Source of the DNA: Phalacrocorax aristotelis
Lineage: Eukaryota > Chordata > Aves > Suliformes > Phalacrocoracidae
Length of the DNA stretch: 64,000 nt
Assembly (NCBI RefSeq): GCF_949628215.1
Contig: NC_134283.1
Location: forward strand, 29,242,975 to 29,306,974
Reading direction: 5' to 3'
Part shown: positions 12,146 to 25,900 of the stretch, piece by piece
Numbering within the stretch: position 1 is the stretch's first letter
Layout of the letters: every line of letters begins with the position of its first letter
Notes under the pieces: model-generated
What the model saw: only the letters and a program-made list of their open reading frames with translations
Told to the model about the DNA's origin: nothing
Database searches by the model: none
Made by a program: the position numbers and the translations under genes

Positions 12146-13974
12146 TACAAAACCACATGGGGTGAACATCTACTATCATGGGCTACAGGCAAGAGGGGAG
12201 TCCCACCCATCCTGATCAATCATATCCAGCTGCAGGTAGGGGAAATCACCACACTGAGGCATCTCCTATAGAGCCATGTGTGGGAAATGAGCCATTATTT
12301 TTGTGTCAAGATTAATTTTGGGTTTGTTAGTTGATACAGAGGAAACTGACACAGAGCTGAAGCACAACCACAGCTAGTGAACTGTCACCAAACAGCTTAA
12401 AATTAATACTACATTAATTTCCCAGGCTAGAACATGCTGAGGAGTGTTTTGTAACTGTATCTGTGTGCTGAGGGAGCCTCCAGCGTACTGCAATGTTTGC
12501 CTAAAGCTCCTCTATTGGTCTGACAGCAGAGCTGTTTGCATTGGCAACTCTTTGCCCCCCTTCCCCGTGAAAGGTCCCAGTATGAGGGAGAAGAGCAGCT
12601 GAAAATGGAGAACTCAAAATCACACACCTTTTATGAGATCCCCAGAGGTCCTGTTCTCACCCCATCAAAGCAAGGGGCAGTGGTATTTGGTGTGAAAGAT
12701 GCTTATAACATCTACAATACATTCTTGGTGGAAGCTGGAACTTCTTTATTGAAGCGTCCGATAGCAGAACTTAATATCTGTTTGAGGGTTTTTTTTACTC
12801 CATCCTTCTCCATGTTGCCCGTTTTCCTGTGGTAGCATAATCAAACTCTAATAATCCTCAAAGGATGTGAGAACTACAGAACTGAAGTGTTTTCCCATCT
12901 CTTGTAGGTCTCAGTTTGAGCAGACAAATAAATACCCATTAAATACCAGAGACAAATGATGTGTTAACTCAGGGATAGTAACAGATTAAGAAAAGCTGTA
13001 ACAGCTACAGCCTCCAGCTGTCAGCTCTACACCTCATGCAAATGATGGCTAAAGAGGCTGGAAGGCTTCTGAACTGATCCTGTTTATAAGCAAAAGGTCT
13101 TGTACTGTTGAAATTCATTCACCTTTCCCAGTATATCAGAAACTGATGTTAAGCCTCAGCCTAGAGCAGGACCTCTGGCCAGAAGGCCCTACCTGCACGC
13201 CACCCACACCAACACCTGAGAGAGAATGAATTTGGGAAGGGCAGGAAGGTAACAAAGCAGACTGCTTTCCAGAGGATGGGGAATGGCGGCTTTCTTAAAC
13301 TGGCTGCCATTAAATACCCCAAACTGAAAGATGAATCAATTGCAATTTTAAAATAAATTTAATGGCCAGAAAAGGGAAGTCAAATGCAGTGATAAGCTAT
13401 AATAAATTGGTCACAAGAGAAAAGCGATATGGGTCTATAAACTCAAAACAAAGTCAAATACTGCAGATGATGTCAGTTCTGGAGTTAACACCTAGCATTG
13501 CTTCCAGGTCAATGATGCTGGCCTAGAGGACTTTCTAAAAGCAGCAAATAATCTGCTGCAGCCAGTTCCTCCAGTGTCACCTCTCTTCTACATCTCTAAT
13601 GCCACTGATTTGGGTATTAGCTCTTTGCATCTATGCAAAGCACCTCTCCTTGCATTCCCTTGCTAGCAACACCTGCTCCCTTGCTGCTTCCAGGCTTGCA
13701 TTCCTCTGCTGCCACCAGTCTGATAACCAGTCTCCAGCCAAACCTCAGGGCCATTTGCCTTGATACCACTCACCCTGATACACCGCTCTCCTTCAACAAT
13801 ACCACCCCCTTTTGTTTATTAAGCCCCGAGATCCCCAGTAACAAGAGAAACAGAAAAGGCTATGGTAGTCAGTACCTTCTTTGCCTCAGGTTCTCACCTC
13901 TAAGATTTTCCCTCAGGAGCAGAAGCATTGGCAGCGAGGCATTCCCCACTGGAGAAGAAGAGAGTTAAGGAGCC
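12146..13974. other. Intergenic DNA, nothing recognised
   Basis: No exon, RNA gene or clear repeat is recognised. Open frames are short (the longest is about 111 codons at 13,633-13,968) and of random composition. The first 100 bases may be a decayed continuation of the CR1 fragment. Confidence 0.5.
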
Positions 13975-14470
13975 CTGAAGCTGGCTGGCCACACATGATG
14001 CCATGGGACCAGACAGGCTCTGTCTGAGGGCAAGGATAGAGTGGACCACTGGCAGGTCACGGCCACCAAGGAAGGTTCCTGATGGTGGAAGAAAGGCAGA
14101 TGTCACACCCATCCTCAGGAAGGTGTACGTGGGGTGGCACAAGCTGCTCAGCCTCACCCCTACAGAGCAAGTCTTACTGGATGACACATCCGGGCATGCA
14201 AAGCACAAGGCAGTGATTAGGAACAGCATGGCTTTACCAAGGGCAAATTGACTGAGAGCTGTCTGTGATGACTGGCTCTGGAGCTAACAGAGGAGAACTG
14301 GATGTAGTTTATCCTGGCTTTAGCAAGGCCCTTGACATCATCTGTCGTAGTTAACAGAGCCAAATTGGCAAAAGAGTGAGTAGGTGGACAATAGGGTAGT
14401 TGGAAACTTGGGTGAACAACCAAACTCAAAGGGCTATGACAAGCAGTACAGAAACTACTCAAATTTTAAT
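13975..14470 (+). mobile_element. Old CR1 LINE reverse-transcriptase remnant
   Basis: In broken plus-strand frames one can read decayed CR1 RT phrases in the right order. GPDRL lies near 14,005. RKADVTPILRKV near 14,090 equals the KKANVTPIFKKG-type block. SLTPTEQVLLDD lies near 14,150. A YPGFSKALDII-like match to the CR1 YLDFSKAFDT block follows near 14,310, and an ETWVNNQTQRAM-like segment near 14,400. Stops and frameshifts interrupt it. It is much more diverged than the copy at 45.7-47.5 kb, so it is an older insertion. Confidence 0.8.
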
Positions 14471-16489
14471 TTGCAAGTACTTTCTAAGGTGCTTACTCTG
14501 CTTTAATATCACACAGGCTGCAGGCCCTTTACCTTTCAGGACTTGCAGAGTCTGGAGTTTGGCTGCGAATCTTCACTCTTTGTATTTCTTCCCCCTCAGT
14601 TGATGGAATGTATTTCACCATCTGCTTGAAAAACACTGTCATTTCGGATTTCTCTTCTATTCAGGTTTCATCATGCAAAAATCTGCTAGAACTCTCAGAA
14701 CACTTCCCCTACTCATTGCTCAACGTGTAAGCTGCTTTAGGACAAAAAAAAAAAACCCAAACCAGCAAATCTCCTTTATAACTACATGAAGAAAAAACAA
14801 TGCAGAATGCTGCAATAAACCATGGCCAAAAGCTTCTCTCAGTCAATGCTGCTCAGGCAGAATCTAAAGGGTGGAGAGGATAAAGTGTTCATCCTCCATG
14901 GAAGTATCTGTCCCCATGTTAGAAACTTGCCAAGTTGCTCATCAGCTCAAGCATGTTTCTGAGACCTTAAGCACTCTCAGTGCACAGTTCCTTTCTACAT
15001 GGCATAGCTTTATGCCCTTCCCAAGAAAGGAACCTTCAGATGCATAAAAATTATCTCCCCATCCTGCCTGCAGACAGAGCAACCCAACTGCTCTGTAACC
15101 CTAACGATGCACGAGCACACACACCCACCCCCCGAGGCAGAGGGATGCTCATGGTGCAGATGTGGTGCTGACTCCCCAGGGAGCAGCGCTCTGCCTGCTC
15201 CCTCCAAACTGGAAACAGGAAAACGAGGTCAACCACACTGGTACCTCCCACACGCTGTCTACAAGGGGGGTGCTACTACTTTTTCGTGCTACAGCCTGAA
15301 ATGGCAGAAAGTTAATATACTTAGTGGACCCCTACTGATGTACAGAAATGCCTTTAGAGCAGGAGGATTTCAGTATGGGACAAAAGGCAAGCTTCGTTTT
15401 TAATCTACAGTTCTAAAAAGAGGGAAGTTACAAGGATTATTAAATTAGAGGTTTGCATTTGAGTCCACTAAAAATTAAAATACAGCTGCTGAATAATCTT
15501 GCCATAAGAGGAAATCACTTCTTTCATACAAACCATTTTTTTTAAAATCAGATCCACAGATAAGACAACTAAATGAAGCTCACACAGCTTACCCAAAGGC
15601 TGCACCAGGAAGCAGTTAAGAACCCCAGCTGAAAAGCAAACCAGCTTCCACAGAAGGCCACTACAGTTCACTCAAAGAAGAAATATTTCTGCATAAAACA
15701 AATGGCAAACCAAACAAATTGACACCCTATAAACTTGTAAAGCAACTTGTGTTTCTTCCAAGCTCATTTCCCCTCGGTAAAAAAGAATCACTGTGGTGCA
15801 GAGCTCCTCCTCAGTAGAGATACAACGCAGAATGGAATTTTCAGGGTTTCTTTTTTGGCAGTTTAAAGCAAAAGATTTGTAGTTTGGATGGCTGAAGTAT
15901 TTGTACAGTGAACCCTGAAGAATAGCCTCTGACACAGCAAGCTTGTCACAAGATGCATTGCCAGCGTACTGTCATGGCCCAGACTTTGTAAGAACTTCTT
16001 GCCCATTAGGCATCCAGTCAGAACAACTTCAGGACAATGTAATTGGCTTCTCCAAATCATGAGGAAAGAACAATTCCAAGAGGAGTAACTTCAGTTTACA
16101 TGTAACAGTTTATACATGAGGTATTTTATTCAACATGAAAATATCACTGAGTCACCCCTGCGCATGAATCAGCATGCGCTCTCAAGTTAATTTGTAAAGG
16201 CAAAAGCTTACAGTAGCTTCATGGCATGCTTTCTACTTCAAGACTGTAAAACTAACATTTTTTAGGTAATCAAATTTTTTTAAAAAAGGATCTGGATTTA
16301 AGAACAGTGAAGTATAGGCTTTTATTAAAGGAGAGGAAGAAAAGAGCATGAAAACCATACCAGTCATGTTTCCTTAGTATAAAGTGTTATGCAACAACCC
16401 CCAGTACTAAGTAGCACAGCAATTTATGATGCTGAGGGAGAAAACCACACCCAGAACTCCCTCCTACAAAACCTACAAACGTAGGCAAA
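14471..16489. other. Intergenic DNA downstream of PANK3, nothing recognised
   Basis: No coding exon, RNA gene or named repeat is seen. A 12-A run lies near 14,743. AATAAA signals on the minus strand (TTTATT on plus at 16,125-16,130 and 16,321-16,326) could be alternative, more distal PANK3 polyadenylation signals, but their downstream context is weaker than that of the signal at 16,510-16,515. Confidence 0.45.
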
Positions 16490-19400
16490 CAATGAACAAT
16501 CTCAAATTATTTATTAGGAAAAGACAAAGTACTGTTTCAACATTCATACAGAACAAATGGTAATAAAACCAGGAAAATAACAAGTAGGCCCATCACAGAG
16601 GAGTTGGCTTATGATAAAGTAAACGAAATCCAAACTTCATTCATGCAAACAAGCAGGAAAGAATTATTTACAGTTTTGATGGGATGAATTACAGCATTGG
16701 CCATATTTGGGCCCCAATCAAATTACTCAGTGACATACTGAAGGGATCTAATCTGTACATTCAGTAACGAGAATCTCTAAAAAGAAAAATAATTTAAACA
16801 ATTTACAAGAGCTGTATTACAGATGGCATAAAGGTATCATTTACAAGACCTATATTAACAGGTGACACAAAGGTATTGATCAGTAATTTATGAAAATTTG
16901 TATCACATTTTAACATCACATCTTCAGTGTCTGAACAGTAAACAAGGAAGTGGAGACATACCATGAGTGCAGTGTAATAGAATAAGGCAACTTAACCAAA
17001 TGGCTCTTCGGAGAACTTCCATCCTATAGGGGTTTACAATTTATAAATTTGCCTGTCCGTTGTGCTAACTAAAACAAATATGTGAAGACAGCAGTTGGTG
17101 ATTAGAAGGCCTGCATAGGGTGAGACAGTAGATGGAAAATTAAATGCTCGTTTGTTAAAATGCCACAACTCAAGAAATGTAAAAAAGTACAGGTTATCAA
17201 AAGCCCTCTATATCCTATCTCTGTAACATCAACACGCTAATTTTCAGGTTCTAGATGTCATAATTTAATACTTCTCAAAACACTAATTCACTAGTCTTAT
17301 ACTTCTTTTGAAATCCACAATCTGAAACTAATATACGTCCTCCCAAAGCTTGTATTTACAGTGTTCTTAAATTGATGCTAGAATTATGAAATACTAGCAA
17401 TTTATAGAGAAGATTAGCAACGGAAACACCATATTCCAGTTTGTTTTATGGGCAAGACTAATTACTACATTTAACTTTTAAAGTTATCTTCAATGCGTAT
17501 TTTTGCGTTTTCAACAACTTCCCCAAATCCTCACAGTAATGACAGATTTTCTTGCAGTTTTAGCAGAGAGCAAATGCCAGTCGTGTTCTACTTAATACTG
17601 TTTGTTTAAACAGCTACAATGACAAAACAAGATGAAGGATAACACTGAAATCCAGCAATGAAAAGTAATCCGTATTGTAATGCACAATGGGAATGCTAAG
17701 GGCAGGGCCTTACAGAAAGCAGCACCAGAAGCCAAACCTGCGAATAACTTGTCACATTAACAAAAACAGTCCTCATACTCTAAACAAGAAAAAAAAGGAA
17801 ACTTGAATTAAGGCAAAAAAGTATTTGCAAATTATAACTTTTAAGTCTGTCAAAAGGACCAGGCCGTAAATATTTTATTTACAATTTCTATTTAGAATCT
17901 TTATTTTCCACAAATGATTTAGCACCAGCAGGATTATGCAAAGTAGCATTACTGTGTTCCCCGGGCAGAAGACCGAGGCCAAATCCTGCTTATTAGTTTA
18001 AAACAGTCCCCATTTAAGAGAATCATCTACTCAAGTAACTAAAGTGAGCAGGATTTGGCACTCAGTTATGCAAACCTAGACTGCTCAAACATATTCCATT
18101 AGCACATTAATAGTTACAAATACATTACAGCATCTTTTGAGATGCTCTCAGGAAGTGTGGTTTTAAGAATACTTAGTATGTTTCACATGTGTGAAGTAAA
18201 CAAAACTAATAAAACAGGCTTCTTTGCAGACTTCTTTTAAAGTTAAAGTATTAGTAATTTTATCACAGATTACAATACTGGCAATGTACTTTGGAATATA
18301 CCAGCAAAACTTAAAGAACGTAAGCAGGGAATTATCTCTCTATACTCTGATAAAGCTTTTTTTTTTTAAAATCTCCCATGGTCATGTTGGAGGACTTAAT
18401 TCACCCATTTTATCTACAGTGATTGTTAAGTCTGCTGCCTCTAACTGTGCATTAGCAGGAAATGGAAAAATACAACCAAAACAGTAACTGTATGTATCAA
18501 GCATGTTCCTAGCTCTGCACTGTGACCTACAGGTCTTGGTCAAATACTTCCTATCTGACCCACAGATTTTTGTTCACCTTTTAATCTAAGCAAAGCTCTG
18601 TTACATATTACATGTTTCTTAAGCCTACATAAATCCAAAAAAAGGATGTAGAAAACTCTGTCACAAGGAAAACACCAATCTCATTACGTATGCAAATAGC
18701 CTGAGGATAAAAAGCTGACCACAACTAACTCAACAGAACCACACTGACCTTCAGCTCTGACCTCAACTAAACTTCCCCCAGCATTATAGCCATCTAGTAT
18801 CCAGAATGTGAATAGTGAGTGATATATAAAAATAGGTGGAACATAAATTTAGGCATTAACCTAAGTTAATGACTGAATGCACAAGACACCATCTAGCCTT
18901 TACAAAGCACAGACTTGCTCTAGAGAAAAGACACACTGATTATTTCCAAAGGTTAAAATCCCAATGTAATTCTGAAACATTTAGAAATGAGAAGTTATTG
19001 CAACTGATCTGCAAGTAGGTATTTTCTGAAGACCTATACTGGATAGAGACAAAGAGTTAGTATTACAACTCTTAAAAGGCAGTAAAATCAACTTGCACGT
19101 GTACTACCAACTACTCAAATGCAAGTAGGAATCTCACAGTACTACTGAAGGAATATTTAATCCATTATGAGAAGCCAGAACTGAACTTCTGTTCTTAATA
19201 TACAGGCTGAGAGTAAGTGGGACAGCACACTCTCATTCTTTCCATGCCGTAACTCTCAAATTATGAATGGAGGTGTTGGTAGAATCACACGGGTGCTTGC
19301 TTGCAGAACACTACAAAGAGAGGGAAAGATCTTCAAAAGGCAGGTCAGACATCTGAAGACCCTTTGAAAATCTGGACCAAACCATAGGACAAAGTGTTAT

Positions 19401-22400
19401 CAGTGCTGCTTCTCTCCAAACTGTTAAATTTCTTGAGGCTTTACTAAAAGAATTAGAAAGTCTTTATAACTTAAACCTCTGCTAGCTTCAGTAAAGAAAA
19501 CTGAGGATGTGTTCATTCCAGCTTGCTATATATTAAAAATGTATAGTAGAAGTTCCTTTCCCATTCAAATTAAAGTTACCCTAGTAGAACTAGAAAAGTG
19601 AAAGTGGTTAAGTTTAATAGCCACACCAATTTGGAATAGGTTCATCTAAAAATGAACTTATTTGGCCAGAAATAAGCTATATTTATCTGACTAAAAACTT
19701 GCATGATTTTTAGGGAGATACTGACATATAAAGCTGTGTGTAACAAAGACCAAGCTGGAGAGATGAGACCAAGAAATGCAAAAGCATTACCCCAAGATAC
19801 GGGCTACCAGGGACAGAAAGCCAGAAACACGATGCTGTTTTCCTGGCATCTCTAGCTACACTGGATTGAAGGGATCATCTCCATGGCGAATAAAATTATC
19901 TGCCATTTCTCTGAAAAGCAACACTGCTTAGGAAGCCTCCTGGATAAAGTCCTGGTACCAGCAAAATTGGCATTATATGAAAAAAATGAAAAGGCACTCA
20001 CATGGCTGATTGAGTTGAAAATGATTACACATTCAAAATGAGCTTTACGTTTTACTTTAGAAGAAGAAATATCGCACCACTTGCCTCTAGAGAAGTGGTT
20101 CCACTTCAGAAGACAACAGCAGCCCTGAGAAACCCCCAAATTTTCTCTACTGTAGTATATCACATTGAATCAATTCACTCTAAAGCTGCCTCAACCAGTT
20201 AGCTTTGAGGAAAAGAAATGGCAAGGGTCAAAGTAAAACCAGAAAAGATCAGGAAAAACAAGTTACTTCAGTGATTTATATAAAAGAAACAAACCTTTTC
20301 AATCTATTCAGAAGACAACTTAGACGAAAAGACTTTAAGGTTTATCTTGCAACTATTTGTGATGCCTAGCGTTTCTACTCACGGTAGAGTCAATCTTTGG
20401 AGACTGTAGTAACAAGTTCCAAGTTGAGAGAAAATGAGATGAAACCCAAAGATGTGGTTTAAATACAGGACCCCTGGGCTCTACAGCAAGGCTTGAAAAC
20501 TCTGGTTGCTCTTGTAAGGAAGAAACAATTGTGCTGATAAAACTAGCAAAAGGAAGCCGCTTTTAGAAGCTCAAGGAAAGTAAAATAGAGGTAGGGCATA
20601 CATTTTGATTCTCACAGTAGTTTCTGTACAGTACAGTTACTCAAGAATTACTCCATTACTTCATTCTGTAACTCTGTACAAATTACTTCAAAAATGTATC
20701 TTAGGTCGTATCAACTTCAAGTGGTTTAAATCAACCATTGTCATTAGGTAATCATCTTCTACATGTGCTTCTGGTTAAATATACAAGTAACAACTACTGC
20801 TTCAAGAACAGCTCTCTTTCAGTATCACAAAATGACAAGTGAAGTAGCAATAAATAGGGTCTAAAGGAACTGTTTCTAATCAGGCTATAGTATGTGTCTT
20901 AAAGTACTTTGCAAAAAATCTGCAGTTGGTTTGCAAAATTTTCAGGAGGCTGTCAAAACATTCAGAAAATTAAGTTTTTTTACAAAGTTTTATAACCAAA
21001 TAAAGGTTACTTTCTATAGTAAATCATAACTTAAAAGGAAGACTAAACAGTATTTATAAAGACATTCTATAAAAACCATACTCACTTATTTTCTGAAGTG
21101 CTATGATTTAGCATTAGATCAGTTGAACTGTAAGTGTAATTTTTGTTTGGTTTTAAGTGTGAAATGAAACATCAAAGCAAGCATAATGGCTATGTAGCAT
21201 AAGTACCAGGAAAACCAACAATAAATGGAACTGTGTTTGCAATTGGCATTGGGCTTAATGAGTTGGCTACTCTAAGTTACTGTACTCTTCAAGGACCAAA
21301 GATCTTTAACATATAATGTTAGTAATGGGCTTTGAATTTTAAGAAAAGAAAAGAGAAGACTAAAAATAGCACACAGAGGTTTCTAACACACTAGGTGGAT
21401 GTGTCTGTGAATACAACACAGCCATGCTGTGGAATACTTGCGCAATCAGTTTTAAAAATACCTTAAAACCCAAGATATGAATGTGTTCTAGTCTGGTTGC
21501 TCCTCATGCACTTACAGGAAATATTTAACATTAAAATGGTATCATAAAATTGGGTAGCTCTTTAGTCCACAAAAAGTCATATAGTTAATGACTGTATAAT
21601 ATTCTTACCAGTTTAAGATCTCATGCCCTGGCTTCAGGACTAAACTTATTACAGTAATCACAACTGTAAATTTTAAAAGTATACAGAAAAACCCAAAGAT
21701 CAGTTCCAGAGTACGGATTTTATCCCAAGGCCACATTTTGATGAATGGTTCCATATTGCAAGTGCACTAAATATTGGTCCATTTGGTGCTGCAATACAAA
21801 CTCTGATGCTGTCCTCAACATTCAAAAACAAACTTCCAAATCGAAAAGCAAGCCAACTTCATTTTCAACATCTAATTAGATTCTAATCAACTCCTTTGAA
21901 ATTAAGGAGAATCACATTTTCAAATTAGTAGGATGGGGCAGAAATTTTCTAAACCTCCACAGAAAAGAGCCAAAGCATCAGAATTATGAGGTCCCACATT
22001 TAGTCTATTTCATAAAGGTTTCTTCAATGCTCTCAGGCTTTGTGGTACCTTTACAAATAGTGATGCATTATGTCAGAATTTATAAGACAGACAAAAAAAA
22101 CTCAGAATGCATTTGGGAAGTCATGTCCACAAAGAAATCCCAACCCCAAAACCTGCCTTCATTAATCATTAAGTTCTTTTCCAAATCCAACCAAAGACAG
22201 AGAGGATGTTTCCCAAAGTACCAGCTGCACCTTCAAATGAATGAAGAGGGCAAGTGAATATATTCACAAAACCTTCAAAACATCAACTGCTCAGTCTGCT
22301 GCTTTGGCCGATTTTTTGTGTTTCTATTCTTCCCACTGAAAATTAAATAATTAATATTAATTTCCATTACACAAAATAATTACTATTTGTACTGTGGAAA

Positions 22401-22895
22401 GCAATCATCTACAGACCCCTCATCTTGTAGATAGTACCTTACTGTTTTTAGAGTTGTTTTCTGTAAGTACACATGGGAAATTGTGCTCGTAATGTAGTAT
22501 AACTAATGAAAAATTATTTTTCATTCATCAATTATATAAAAAAGTGATGGGTCTAAAGCCTCAGGAGTAAACTTGCAGTATTTTCATGCTGAGCACTTAA
22601 CAGTTTGGCATTCCTTCTCCTGGAAGCTTGTTTTCAGAGGATGTATTGCGTATTAAAAGTTCAATACTGGCTACATGTACCAAAGAACATAAACGATATC
22701 CCCAAACAGTTCACTTTTCAATGCCCAACAGAGTGAAAACCCCTTTCTTATAATGGCAATATTCAGTAGCGAATCACTTCTTAAAGAGTTACAGGAAATC
22801 TCTATTTTCTTCTCCCCTGCCCAGATTTAGTTCCCATTGGCACAAACAAGTGTCATTCAGGTGGAAAACAGTTCAGTGTAGTGACATCTGGTATC
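16490..22895 (-). other. PANK3: Probable PANK3 3' untranslated region
   Basis: Directly after the PANK3 stop codon, an AT-rich stretch of about 6.4 kb runs on with no splice-flanked exon, no CR1 and no long open frame. The minus strand has an AATAAA signal at 16,510-16,515, followed 10-40 bases further on by T/G-rich sequence (TTGTTCATTGTTTGCC, then GTTTGTAGGTTTTGTAGG), which is a good cleavage-site context. Mammalian PANK3 messages also have a multi-kilobase 3'UTR. The end point is inferred. Shorter isoforms using internal TTTATT positions are possible. Confidence 0.5.
16510..16515 (-). promoter_or_regulatory. Candidate PANK3 poly(A) signal AATAAA
   Basis: Minus-strand AATAAA followed by a GT-rich downstream element. 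It was chosen over neighbouring AATAAA words at about 16,128 and 16,324 because of that downstream element. The choice is by inspection only. Confidence 0.45.
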
Positions 22896-22946
22896 TCAAC
22901 TGAAATTTGGCAGCCCAAGAAGAGCACCAACAGCTCCGAAGTATCC
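22896..22946 (-). CDS. PANK3: PANK3 coding exon 7 (stop codon)
   Basis: Sixteen C-terminal residues, [16 protein letters not shown], and a TGA stop at 22896-22898. Acceptor TTTTGAACAG|GGATAC. The C-terminal sequence is the strongly conserved pantothenate kinase ending. Confidence 0.95.
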   Translation of the reverse strand, partial: GYFGAVGALLGLPNFS

Positions 22947-25900
22947 CTGTTCAAAACAAACAAAATCATATTTCAGGTTCAGGTAGGGTATTAAATTCTG
23001 CACTAGTCACACTTCAATGACAAAGCACCTGGTGCTACAGAAAGAACACCATACACTTTTAATATATCATATTTCATAAGAATTTTTTAAAGCTTTGTGA
23101 AACAAACATTTTATCCTTCTTATCTGGCTTAACTTTAGGAGCTTTCAACCAAGTCTCCCCATACACTGCAGGACTTCAAAGACATGTATCAGTGACTCCT
23201 AAACCATGGAAATCAGTTTTGGTTTGGTTTTCCTAGTGGAGCTGCACATTGTGGTTGCCAAATGATCGTCAGTATCCATAGAAACACTATTCCTAAGGTA
23301 CAAGTCAAATTTCTAAAATGGCACCTCATATTCTTAAAGAATTATGTCCAAGCTTCAACATAATTTTTTCGACTGCACACTTACCTGCATATCAAGAACC
23401 ATGTTCTCCTGTTGGATTACTCTTCCTCTCTGGGGAAGTGAGTTGTTCCCCCCTCCCTATAACTATGAAATACAGAAGTGCTTGGAATCTACACTTGACC
23501 AAACGCAAGAATTTCAAATTTATCCATGAAAAATCTGAAGGGGGTAAAGCTAGCAAGGAACCATTCTGCTCATTCTGCTATTAATGCAGACACTGGCACC
23601 AAAAGAGACTACTGTCAGTCTCAGGGTAAGCAATAAAGGAAAAAAGTTGTGAGAATCAGCTGAAGACGAATAGATGTAATGCTGTAATATTTGCAGACTG
23701 ACAGATCCAGGACAGAAACTATCAGCCCATTGCCAAAAGTTACAAGTCTTCCAACTGTTGCACCTGTAATTAATACCGATTGCCTGTGTGTTAATCAAAA
23801 CAGGTCAACTCTCTCAGCATTACATACTGATCTAGACTGCAGAAGCTGCCCAAAAGCAGGTTAGTCTTGGAGCATAAAATCACTAAAACAACTTTAAGGT
23901 GTATCTATGGTGGTATGAAAGCAGTCCTTGTTGAAAGCAGTCCTTGTTAAAAGCAGTCTCGACTTTTGGGGTGTTGCTCAAGCTCCACTGAGAACAATAT
24001 AAGTATTTTAAAGATCTACAGCGTGAACTGAGGTGCCCCAAAGTGACTTAAGTACTTCCCTGGCATAGAGAGCTGTCTCCAGAGAAGCAGTACAATATGA
24101 CAAACCTTGTATTTTCAATATTTACTGAGTATGTGGTGTCTCAGGATATCACACGAGAGGTACTCAACACATGCATTTTTGATTTATGGTAAAACAATCA
24201 TACAGATAAATGAACCATAGCATACCTCATGTTCTAGGAACAAGGCCTTCAGCTGGCCTTTTGACCAGTAATCCAGTGCATATGCAAGAAGCTTCATTGA
24301 CAAAGTATTCACACGTAAAAAATTCCCAACAAACACAACTCTGTTTATTTTCTAAAAAGAAGAAAAACAGCAAAGGATTAAGTCTTTTCACTGTTTAACA
24401 CAGCTTTGAAAAATTAAGCTAGGAAAGAACAGATTGTCTCAAGCAAGAAGAAAAAACCCACCCCAAAAAACCCAAAACACAAATAGCCTACAATTAAAAC
24501 ATGGTTCCAAAATTTAAAACACAGCATACTTGGAGAAAAGGAAAAACCATACAACCCTGAAGAATTAAAAGGCTTAATTTACAGAGAAGTAGCATTTGTG
24601 TTTCAAGTTAAGTGAGCATTTTCAGTAATTAAGCCAAAGAAACAGCCCAGCTAAAAGTGAAATTAAACAAAAAATACTTATATTTGGTAGAGAAGACTCA
24701 ATGCCTTCATAGCCCTGTACAATGCTGCTTGATCCATATGCAACAAGGCAGCACTGTAAAGAAGCCGAAGACAGTAAGACATAACAGATGTTCCTTTCAT
24801 CTTCAGACCTTAATGTACCTCAGCATAACATTAGATGACTTAAATACTTGAAGCGAGCTGTGAATTTTAATAAAGTCAAATGTAAAAAGTGAAAATCGTT
24901 TAATTTTCCCCATTCACTGAAATAAATCCAACATTAAGTGGAAGCAACATTAAACAGCGGTTTAATGATATGAGAGCAGGAACCAAGGAAATTTAATTGT
25001 GTTAGTGCTTAATTATCTTAGATGAATACTCATATCCAAGTTGTTACAAAAACTAGTATGACAATTCAACCTGTAGTCAAATGACTAACACGCAATTGTT
25101 TTTCACCATCTTGATTAGTTCACAGTGAAGACAAAGTAAACACACTGTTAAGACACTCAAACATAATTCTGCTCTATAGCAGGAAGCTCAAATCATTAAA
25201 TCCATTTTATCTTTATACATAGTTCAAGACACTAGTTTGTGTATGCCTATTAACTATTTATTACGATTTGTAGTTCTGTGACATAGTTGGAGCTAGACCA
25301 AAAAAACTGGGAATAAAGCTGATCTGCGTTTCACGAGTTCTTATTTGTACTTATTTACCCCACCCTTATATATAAATTGCACACATTTGGTTCAGACTCA
25401 GACTATTAGCACATACTTTCAACTTCACCCTCATTTTAACTCTTTTGTTATCAAGCTTTGCCATAAAGCAAAAAAGGCAAAATTAACTTAATAACGACAA
25501 AATTAACTTTCTTCTCCAAGACAGATATGAGAGAAAGACAAAGAAGGAAATTGAGGGAAAACTTGCAATATTAAAACCAGAAAAATATTAGTCTGGTTCC
25601 TAGGCAAAAGAAGAGCTACTGCCGCTAACAAGGTTGTTGATATTTTTGAGACTATTGCATCCACAGATTTTTAAGCAGAGGTCTAAATACAGTTACCCTT
25701 AGTCTTCTCTACAAAAGCTGTTACTAAACCTCACTTTATCCAAATTTTGTTGATAATGAATGTGGAAATGCCAGGTGCTCAGGCACCCATACCTTCTACG
25801 CTTAATGCTCAGGCACCCATATCTATGCTTAAGTTCAGTATTCTTCCATAGGTTCTTGACTGTCCATGCTAATCACATTGAAATGGAAAGTAGATTGGTT

